40,644 nucleotides of DNA, taken from positions 1 through 40,644 of the forward strand of contig JAJECV010000021.1 of NCBI GenBank assembly GCA_022821875.1, given 5' to 3'. Both the position numbers and the translations under genes were made by a program. Under the pieces are notes generated by a model. It was given only the letters and a program-made list of their open reading frames with translations, made no database searches and was not told where the DNA came from. Positions 35,201 through 40,644 of this stretch are shown piece after piece (the first letter of the stretch is position 1; each line of letters begins with the position of its first letter). Source of the DNA: Rhodothermales bacterium (GTDB lineage Bacteria > Bacteroidota > Rhodothermia > Rhodothermales > Bin80).

Positions 35201-35874
35201 AATTCCTTCCTGTACAAAGAGGCAGCGGTCAGTTTCTTGAAACCAATACCTATGCGTCCGGCATCTTCCTCAACCGGGGTGATCATTTCGAGTTTCAGTC
35301 ACTGCCTGCCGAGGCGCAGTACAGTGCGGGGATCAGTCCCGTTGTGCTGGATGCCAATCTGGATGGCCACGAGGATATTGTTCTGTCCCAGAACTGGTTT
35401 GCCTATCCTTTGTCCACTCCCCGGCAGGATGCGGGGCGGGGACTCCTTCTTCTCGGACATGGCGATGGAACCTTTTCCTATGCGGCGCGGTCCGGATTTG
35501 CAGTCTATGGGGAGGGGAGGGCGGTCTCGGTTGGGGATTTTGACGGGGATCAGCAGGAAGAGATTGCATTTGCGCAGCATAACGGGCCGACACGGGTTTA
35601 TCGGAAAACATCCAGGGAGAAGAATGTATTGGTTCAATTTGATTCATTTTCCGATGCAATTGGATCGGTTCTGCGCGTTGTGTATTCGGATGAGAGCCGC
35701 GGACCGGCCAGAATTGTCACGGCGGGAGCGGGGTACTGGTCACAAAATGCTCCAATTGCTATCTTAGGGGTACGAGACAGTTCGGCGACGGCTGTCGAAG
35801 TCACCTGGCCGAATCAGGAATTGATCACAGTAAGTCTGAACGGAAAAGACGAAGTCCTCGTGTTCAGGAAATAA
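32269..35874 (+). CDS. Giant VCBS/FG-GAP and ASPIC/UnbV lipoprotein, paralog 2
   Basis: The product is 1,201 residues with the same architecture as its upstream neighbour: a lipobox (Leu-Ile-Thr-Gly-Cys), seven calcium-loop motifs, an ASPIC/UnbV domain (about 550-630), six more motifs plus one degenerate one, and a C-terminal ASPIC/UnbV domain (about 1,124-1,190). Shared landmarks include Gly-Ser-Gly-Val-Ala-Ile-Gly-Asp, Leu-Arg-Lys-Thr-Ser, Arg-Pro-Gln-Glu-Met-Gln-Asn, Ala-His-Gly-Met-Ala and a Gly-Trp-Trp turn in half 2. The pair clearly arose by tandem duplication and has since diverged throughout. It is 4 bp from the next gene. Confidence 0.9.
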   Translation: MYLKPLYFIAAALLSLITGCTDSTSVWVQGEEFRYRELDVKGRRAGFTEVTAQQSGMTAENQVSLDAVVGNRHMMHGSGVAIGDVTGDGLPDVYVARLTAPDMLYRNLGDWQFEDISSWSGLDQTGETVAGVVMVDIDGDDDLDLLLTMFFGPGAVYLNTGEGKFIRDANGAGLHSSYASTTATLADVDQDGDLDAYIARYKRIALADSLPRNAITWEAVLQENGLEPREEFQNHYRFTQIGERVIRSELAEPDGLYLNDGSGQFYEMPWTGGSFLDTEGVPLTSIPRGWALTAKFYDVTGDDVIDLYVCNDFDSPDELWIGLGDGRFRRAPAHALRKTSNATMSVDFSDVNKDGITDFFATDMLSRDYSMQLRQRNTRIPVESPPGDESFRPQEMQNTLMIGRGDTTFAELARFAEIAASDWSWATSFIDVDLDGWEDILITTGHVFDVQDLDAQMTEQRLMSSVSSWKEARGLILDFPPLPLKNVAFRSRRDLTFEDMPGGWGFGEEEDIAHGMAMGDLDGDGDLDVVTNRFNAPPGVYRNTGGADRLAVILEGKPPNTSGVGAAITVECADLPQQTKQVSAGGSYLSSNQYMAVFAIKNQPCQVEVTWPLGQRSSIRVDKGNRLYVIKESGGVEEPEIQIRTPMYELHQEFSPLMEREYNDFALQPLLPWHLSRRGPALAAVDIDRDGRFELLQGAGRGHMLRLDGRPILDSLHGDAAGLLAYPMDNGLTRLIAGESNDEHFQDSSRIHIYDVNEDAEPIRYQKLSFGWVAPGSLSMADVDQDGDLDLFAGGHFIPGHYPISTNSRIYLNREGTMGLSTEFSAPFQGIGLVNGSVFGDLDGDGFSDLVLATEWGAVRIFKGGPDGFTDRTESLGVDSYKGWWRGVALGDFDGDGALDIAASNAGWNHRYGRSTPVRLYFGDFNFNGRTNVLESFLDPKMDIYRPSRMLSDLMAVISPIQLRIDSHRQFSTMAVHEFLPVQRGSGQFLETNTYASGIFLNRGDHFEFQSLPAEAQYSAGISPVVLDANLDGHEDIVLSQNWFAYPLSTPRQDAGRGLLLLGHGDGTFSYAARSGFAVYGEGRAVSVGDFDGDQQEEIAFAQHNGPTRVYRKTSREKNVLVQFDSFSDAIGSVLRVVYSDESRGPARIVTAGAGYWSQNAPIAILGVRDSSATAVEVTWPNQELITVSLNGKDEVLVFRK

Positions 35875-35878
35875 TTAA

Positions 35879-38032
35879 ATGACTCGTGGTTTATCACTTT
35901 GCCTGTTATTCCTTGCATCCTGCACATCATCCGTTTCGGAGAGCACCGTGCAGATGGCGGAGGAATTGGCAATGATTGCGGACGAAACAGATCGCTATCC
36001 GTATCGGAATGCACATGCCAATCATGCACGGGTCATTGAACTCAGAAACATGACTCCTCCTGCAGGAATTATGGAGCGTCTTCAGTATGAAGCAACACTT
36101 GGGACCGAACTCCTTCGAGCAGGGGACAGTGAAGATGCGGTGGTGGTGTTTGAGGGAATTCTGGAATCGGTTCAGGCCTCTCCGAATGAGTTGGATGCGT
36201 CATGGCAGCTGGGGGCGATGGATCATCTTGCGCTGAGTTATCTCCGTATCGGAGAACAGGAGAACTGCCTCGTCAATCATACGGCTGCCAGATGCCTGTT
36301 TCCGATTTCCCCCGAAGGAGTTCATTCCTGGCGGCGGGGATCTCAAATGGCCATCCACTGGTACGAACAGATTTTGATGCAAGATTCCACCGATCTCAAC
36401 GCCTTGTGGCTGCTGAACCTTGCCCATATGACGCTGGGAAGTTATCCGGACGGAGTTGCACGCAAGTGGCAAATCCCTCTGGAATCACAAAAAGGAGAGA
36501 CAGCGATCCGCAGATTCACGGATGTGGCTCCCCACCTGGGGGTTGATGTAATGGCACTGTCGGGAGGAGTGGTTTTGGAAGATCTGTCGGGGGACGGCTG
36601 GCTGGATCTGATGGTTTCTTCCTGGGGATTACGAGATCCACTCCGGTACTTTGAAAATAATGGAAAAGGTGGCTTTGTAGAACGCACCGAGGATGCGGGC
36701 TTAACCGGTTTGACGGGGGGACTCAATTTGGTGCACGCGGATTATGATAATGACGGCGATCAGGATGTACTGGTTTTGCGCGGAGCATGGCTCAGTGAAG
36801 GGCATCCAAACTCACTTCTGCGGAATAACGGCCGGGGCAGGTTTGAAGATGTAACCCGGGAAGCCGGGATCTATTCGCGACATCCGACTCAGACCGCTGC
36901 ATGGAGCGATTTTGATCGGGATGGTGATCTGGATCTGTTTATAGGGAATGAGTCAAATCCCCAGGCGGGATACCATTTGAGCGAGTTATTTGTAAATCAG
37001 GGGGATGGAACATTCGTTGAGGCTGGTCGGGATTATGGCCTAGTACAGATGGGATATGTGAAATCAGTGGTATGGGGGGATTACAATAATGACGGCTGGC
37101 CGGATCTGTTTATCAGCCGATACCGGGAACAGAATCTTCTCTTCCAGAATCAGAAAGGAAAAGCCTTCATGGATGTGACCGATGGGGCGGGGGTCAGTGA
37201 GCCTCTGTTGAGTTTTCCGGCATGGTTCTGGGATTTTAATCAGGATGGGTGGCTGGATTTATTTGTTTCCGGGTGGCACGCCGCTGCCGGGGATATTGCG
37301 GCCGAATATCTTGGGATTCCTGACATGGCCGAAAAACCCCGCCTCTATCAAAATATGCAGGATGGTACGTTTGAAGATGTGACCGAAAAGGCCGGCCTGA
37401 ACAAGATCATGTATACGATGGGGTGCAATTACGGAGATCTGGACGGAGACGGCTGGCTGGATTTCTATGTGGGAACCGGGGATCCGAATCTTCGTGCACT
37501 GATGCCCAACCGGATGTTTCGAAACATGGATGGGATGAGGTTTGAGGAAGTGACAATCCAAGGCGGATTTGGACATTTACAGAAAGGACATGGTGTTGCA
37601 TTTGGAGATATTGACCACGATGGAGACCAAGATGTGTATCAGGTCATGGGTGGAGCATATGATGGAGATCTTGCAAGGAACACACTTTATGAAAACCCTG
37701 GGCATGGGAATGAATGGGTGATTCTCTCCCTTCAGGGTACCGTATCAAACCGTGACGCAATGGGTGCACGCATTACGATTGTAACGGATGCAGATACGCT
37801 GTACCGGGTCGTCGGTACGGGGGCTAGTTTTGGATCCTCTCCCTTGCGCGTAGAGGTTGGTCTTGGGAAAGCTGCTTCGATTGATCAGATTGAGATCAGG
37901 TGGCCGACTGTTGCAAGTGTGGATATATTAAGGGGAGTACCCCTGAGGCAATTGATCCGAATCCGTGAGGGGGAAGATGAATTCAAAGTAAAATCTGTAG
38001 ATGCTGTACGGTTAGGGGGGACCAGCCCGTGA
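35879..38032 (+). CDS. CRTAC1-type lipoprotein with helical/TPR N-terminus
   Basis: The product is 717 residues. A lipobox (Phe-Leu-Ala-Ser-Cys) follows a short signal. Residues about 30-200 are helical with TPR-like spacing (Ala-Leu-Trp-Leu-Leu-Asn-Leu-Ala-His-Met). Residues 210-590 contain seven calcium-loop motifs (for example Asp-Tyr-Asp-Asn-Asp-Gly-Asp-Gln-Asp), enough for one seven-bladed propeller. An ASPIC/UnbV domain ends the protein (about 610-705, with Leu-Arg-Val-Glu-Val-Gly-Leu-Gly and Ile-Arg-Trp-Pro). It starts 4 bp after paralog 2 and is followed 9 bp later by the GWxTD-like gene, so one transcript is likely. It is probably the single-propeller partner of the two double-propeller lipoproteins. 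Confidence 0.88.
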   Translation: MTRGLSLCLLFLASCTSSVSESTVQMAEELAMIADETDRYPYRNAHANHARVIELRNMTPPAGIMERLQYEATLGTELLRAGDSEDAVVVFEGILESVQASPNELDASWQLGAMDHLALSYLRIGEQENCLVNHTAARCLFPISPEGVHSWRRGSQMAIHWYEQILMQDSTDLNALWLLNLAHMTLGSYPDGVARKWQIPLESQKGETAIRRFTDVAPHLGVDVMALSGGVVLEDLSGDGWLDLMVSSWGLRDPLRYFENNGKGGFVERTEDAGLTGLTGGLNLVHADYDNDGDQDVLVLRGAWLSEGHPNSLLRNNGRGRFEDVTREAGIYSRHPTQTAAWSDFDRDGDLDLFIGNESNPQAGYHLSELFVNQGDGTFVEAGRDYGLVQMGYVKSVVWGDYNNDGWPDLFISRYREQNLLFQNQKGKAFMDVTDGAGVSEPLLSFPAWFWDFNQDGWLDLFVSGWHAAAGDIAAEYLGIPDMAEKPRLYQNMQDGTFEDVTEKAGLNKIMYTMGCNYGDLDGDGWLDFYVGTGDPNLRALMPNRMFRNMDGMRFEEVTIQGGFGHLQKGHGVAFGDIDHDGDQDVYQVMGGAYDGDLARNTLYENPGHGNEWVILSLQGTVSNRDAMGARITIVTDADTLYRVVGTGASFGSSPLRVEVGLGKAASIDQIEIRWPTVASVDILRGVPLRQLIRIREGEDEFKVKSVDAVRLGGTSP

Positions 38033-38041
38033 GACGGTATC

Positions 38042-39820
38042 ATGACTTCCAGGACCTGTATATTGATTTTTTCGGTGATCTGTTTCATGACGGGACAGCG
38101 GGGCTTGGCACAGTCGCTGGACCTGGAGAATCTTGTGCAGTCGGTTGCGCAGTATGCGGCGTTATTTGAGGATACAGGTTCAGTGAGTGATCCGGCGCTG
38201 GAGCTTGAATTGCGGAGGCTGCGGCCACTTCTGCCCGCATCAATCCTGCCCGCCATTTATGGGGCCGAGACGGTCCGTACGACCCCCGATGCACGCAGCA
38301 CCGTCCTGAGTTGGTGGCGAAGTCAGGATCCGCTTCCCGCCTCCGAGGTCAACGAGCGTATGATTGAGCATGTACGGCGGGTGCAGCACGCACTGGAACA
38401 CTATGGATGCGCATCCTGCGAAAAGGGATACGATGATCGCGGTGAAATCTATGTCCGCTATGGAGCGCCTGAAAGGGTGACCCGGATCAGTTTTGATGAT
38501 CCGCTGCTCATTGATGCAATCTATCAGCCGGGTATTGCCGTGAGTCCAGGAGATTTTCCGGAGAATGAATTCTGGCGATACCTGAACCTTGACCGGGATG
38601 CATACTTTCTGTTTATTGGAGACCGGAATGTATACCGGATTGGGGATACATCGGATCTACTGCCCCCGGTGCTTCGATCCGGTCTAGGATATGGAGGCCG
38701 TGGGCATGTGAAGTCAAAAATGTTATTGGCAGTGATGAGGTCTGTATACCGGCAGCTGGCGCTGGAGCATTATCATTTCGGTTCAAGATTCAACGATGTG
38801 GACATGTGGCTGTCTGCCCGTGAAGAAACCGGGCGGCTGCACAACCGGGATCCCCTTGAGAACGCAAAAATCATTTCCGGAGCAACATCTTTACAGGAAA
38901 ATCAACCGGAACCTTCGGATCTTGGAGAGGAATTAGGGCAGCCCCCGAATATTTTTGCACAGAATATTATTCTTGATGCGCAGGTGCAGGATCAGCAGGC
39001 GGCCTATCAGCGGGAGATCCTGCTCCCCTCAAGTTCATCGGGGGTTCTGAATGCTTTGCCAACGTTTGAACTGGGGGTGCGTCATGTGCGATTCCTGAAA
39101 TCCGATGGAACCACGACAACGGAGATCTACTGGCATCCAGAGTCTACCAGTTTTACGATTCCCGGTTATCCGGATCAGGAAGAGTCCCTCATCCAGATCT
39201 ATGCGGCGCATCAGGATGCGGCATACACTCCGGTGCAAACCATGACGAACGCCATTCGCGTCCAGATGCCATCCGGGGAGGAGGCGACGACCATTCCAGT
39301 TCAGATGATCCAGATAGACGGAAGTACGGGCCTCTATCATCTGGCATTTCAATGGGATCAATTTGCGGTTACGTCCGATGGACTGGGAGAGCGGTTACAG
39401 GTCGCCTCCAGACGCATTGATTCACTGTATGCCCTGGATGCGAGCGGGTTGACACTGGAGATGAGCGACCTGAAACCTCTCGTCTACAATATAGAAGCGG
39501 GTGAACTGGCTCCCTGGCCTCATCCGTGGATTCACAGGGAGATGCAGTTTGGTCTAGGGTTTGAAATCTATCATCTCGCTTACGGGCTGGAAGACCTCAC
39601 ATCGTATCGGGTAACCTATCAGGTATCCTCAAAAGGTCGACGCGTCTCTGCGACGAGTGTGGATTTTGAGGGGCAGAGCAGGATGGAAGCGGAGGAGATT
39701 ATGGTGGATTTGGGGGAACGGACGGGAGAGATTACCGTGACCGTCCGTGTTCAGGACCGGATAACCGGGCGTGAGGTCGTCAGAAGTCTCACATTGATCA
39801 TGTACGATGATCAGGGGTGA
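38042..39820 (+). CDS. GWxTD-domain-like secreted protein
   Basis: The product is 592 residues with a signal peptide (about 1-23). The N-terminal third follows the GWxTD family pattern: a Trp-Trp-Arg-Ser-Gln-Asp-Pro-Leu-Pro segment, a conserved Asn-Glu, a Val-Arg-Arg-Val-Gln-His-Ala helix, then Asp-Asp-Arg-Gly-Glu-Ile-Tyr-Val-Arg-Tyr-Gly. The name-giving motif itself is degenerate (Gly-Tyr-Asp-Asp instead of Gly-Trp-x-Thr-Asp). The C-terminal half is beta-rich and unrecognised. GWxTD proteins occur in Bacteroidota-related and Gemmatimonadota-like genomes with unknown function, often next to large lipoproteins. It overlaps the following gene by 14 bp. Confidence 0.75.
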   Translation: MTSRTCILIFSVICFMTGQRGLAQSLDLENLVQSVAQYAALFEDTGSVSDPALELELRRLRPLLPASILPAIYGAETVRTTPDARSTVLSWWRSQDPLPASEVNERMIEHVRRVQHALEHYGCASCEKGYDDRGEIYVRYGAPERVTRISFDDPLLIDAIYQPGIAVSPGDFPENEFWRYLNLDRDAYFLFIGDRNVYRIGDTSDLLPPVLRSGLGYGGRGHVKSKMLLAVMRSVYRQLALEHYHFGSRFNDVDMWLSAREETGRLHNRDPLENAKIISGATSLQENQPEPSDLGEELGQPPNIFAQNIILDAQVQDQQAAYQREILLPSSSSGVLNALPTFELGVRHVRFLKSDGTTTTEIYWHPESTSFTIPGYPDQEESLIQIYAAHQDAAYTPVQTMTNAIRVQMPSGEEATTIPVQMIQIDGSTGLYHLAFQWDQFAVTSDGLGERLQVASRRIDSLYALDASGLTLEMSDLKPLVYNIEAGELAPWPHPWIHREMQFGLGFEIYHLAYGLEDLTSYRVTYQVSSKGRRVSATSVDFEGQSRMEAEEIMVDLGERTGEITVTVRVQDRITGREVVRSLTLIMYDDQG

Positions 39821-40133
39821 TTTTTTTGAGAATGTCTGGGATATCGTTGCCCAGATTCCACGATCAAAAGTGACCACGTACGGGCATATTGCGGAATATC
39901 TGGGAAGCCGAAGTGCCGCCCGCACCGTTGGCTGGGCCCTGAAAGCGGCTAAAGGATCGCATCTGCCCTGTCATCGGGTTGTGAATCGTAATGGTGTATT
40001 GACGGGGGCAAAAAACTTTGGCGGGCCCAATACAATGGAAAAACTGCTTCGGATGGAAGGGGTTACGTTTGACGGGGAAGGTTGTGTGATCATGTCACGT
40101 CATTTATGGGTTCCAGTCAGCGAACTCCATTGA
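39807..40133 (+). CDS. Short MGMT/alkyltransferase-like (ATL) family protein with active-site Cys
   Basis: The product is 108 residues and is the DNA-binding/alkyl-transfer domain only, without the N-terminal domain of Ada or Ogt. A winged-helix part (Val-Thr-Thr-Tyr-Gly-His-Ile-Ala-Glu-Tyr-Leu-Gly, then Ser-Ala-Ala-Arg-Thr-Val-Gly) precedes Pro-Cys-His-Arg-Val-Val-Asn-Arg-Asn-Gly at about 54-63. ATL proteins usually have Trp or Ala in place of this Cys and only flag O6-alkylguanine for excision repair. Here the acceptor Cys is present, so real methyltransferase activity is possible. The start overlaps the GWxTD-like gene by 14 bp. It is cytoplasmic and probably not functionally tied to the surface genes. 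Confidence 0.88.
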   Translation: MIRGDFFENVWDIVAQIPRSKVTTYGHIAEYLGSRSAARTVGWALKAAKGSHLPCHRVVNRNGVLTGAKNFGGPNTMEKLLRMEGVTFDGEGCVIMSRHLWVPVSELH

Positions 40134-40474
40134 TCTGCACCCCTCAGTAGCCGGCAGGTCTAGCCTGAATTCCCAACCAGAATACCCTGGTGTCACATAA
40201 AGATTGAAAATCTTTCCCTAATTAGGCGTATTTATGCATTCCTCTGTCATAAATATCATTTTATATTAGTTTTTAGCATATATAGTTACTTATCCTTGTG
40301 TAAAATAAGCCGACCCTGTTATTCTCCGTAAAATCAGATTTTTCTTGATTTTACCTACTCTACATCTTCTTATCCCCGGTTTCTCTGTGCAAAATTGCCT
40401 GAATTCCTCTGATTTGCTTTTCTCAAGATTTATAATTAACTTAGTGATTATCATAACTATTTGCCATTTTTAAA
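40134..40474. other. AT-rich intergenic region before the transposase-like gene
   Basis: From about 40190 on, these 341 bp are clearly more AT-rich than the rest of the window and hold no gene. They contain three small palindromes: 40199-40205 with 40209-40215 (7 bp), CCTAATTAGG at 40217-40226, and the 9-bp pair at 40328/40346. The first could terminate the susC-ATL operon. The shift in composition suggests foreign or insertion-element DNA. Confidence 0.5.
40328..40354. repeat. 9-bp perfect inverted repeat
   Basis: GTAAAATCA at 40328-40336 and its exact complement at 40346-40354 enclose nine bases. It lies in the AT-rich leader of the transposase-like gene and could be an operator, a terminator-like hairpin or part of an element end. 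Confidence 0.45.
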
Positions 40475-40644
40475 ATGACTCAACACGCTGACTTCTTTCT
40501 CCGAACCACCTCCCGAAACCACCGAGACTACGAAATCCTCCGTGCGGTTCATGTCGAGCAGACCCCCTTGAAAGTCCTGGCCAAACGCTTTGGATTGTCG
40601 CATGGCACCATCCGGAATATCTGCTCCCGCTTTGGCCAGAACCC
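40475..40644 (+). CDS. HTH transposase-like protein, N-terminal fragment (cut by window edge)
   Basis: An ATG at 40475 opens a frame that runs to the window end (56 complete codons). After about 15 residues the product has a helix-turn-helix: Arg-Asp-Tyr-Glu-Ile-Leu-Arg-Ala, then Pro-Leu-Lys-Val-Leu-Ala-Lys-Arg-Phe-Gly-Leu-Ser, then Thr-Ile-Arg-Asn-Ile-Cys. This pattern (Tyr-Glu-x-Leu-Arg-Ala followed by an HTH ending in Phe) is typical of the N-terminus of certain DDE transposases in which the HTH recognises the element ends. The catalytic part lies outside the window, so the family is unconfirmed. Confidence 0.6.
   Translation, partial: MTQHADFFLRTTSRNHRDYEILRAVHVEQTPLKVLAKRFGLSHGTIRNICSRFGQN

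Overview
The window looks like a chromosomal segment of a Gram-negative member of the Bacteroidota/Rhodothermota group (Rhodothermales- or Balneolales-like). The evidence is a type IX secretion (Por) C-terminal sorting domain, a SusC/SusD pair, several large lipoproteins with VCBS/FG-GAP and ASPIC/UnbV domains, a GWxTD-type protein, an ATP synthase operon with no atpD or atpC inside it, and many start codons without a clear Shine-Dalgarno sequence. The placement is inferred from gene content only; no phylogeny was computed.

Layout. (i) 1-502 is the 3' end of a secreted T9SS cargo gene, followed by a strong 16-bp hairpin lying between it and the convergent ATP synthase operon. (ii) 707-8108, minus strand: in transcription order a DUF721/DciA-like gene, an M23 envelope peptidase, a bactofilin, atpZ, an atpI-like gene, then atpB-E-F-H-A-G, mostly close-spaced or overlapping. 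(iii) 8379-9347 is gluQ (glutamyl-Q tRNA(Asp) synthetase) on the plus strand, convergent with a solitary AAA/ABC-type ATPase (9528-10667). (iv) 11014-12997 is a TolC-family outer membrane protein followed by an MlaC-like periplasmic protein. A tandem segmental triplication (about 12966-14890) then carries three paralogous small coiled-coil membrane proteins; the repeat unit contains the last bases of mlaC. (v) 15214-16170 is a putative glycosyltransferase, tail-to-tail with a minus-strand operon recJ - M14 carboxypeptidase-like - a glycosidase-like/polytopic membrane fusion (16160-22008). (vi) 22009-23014 is a 1-kb stretch without a convincing gene; it holds a 12-bp inverted repeat and a candidate promoter. 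(vii) 23015-40133, all plus strand: susC, susD, a small lipoprotein, two ~1,200-aa tandem paralogous VCBS/ASPIC lipoproteins, a TPR+CRTAC1-type lipoprotein, a GWxTD-like secreted protein and a short MGMT/ATL-family protein. (viii) 40134-40474 is AT-rich and is followed by the first 56 codons of an HTH transposase-like protein cut by the window edge.

The most interesting unit is (vii). It has a SusCD outer-membrane importer pair but no carbohydrate-active enzyme. Instead it has three lipoproteins packed with calcium-loop motifs of the integrin-alpha/FG-GAP type. I infer a surface-exposed binding or uptake complex of unknown substrate. The second is the coiled-coil family in (iv), whose three copies differ in length by whole heptads.
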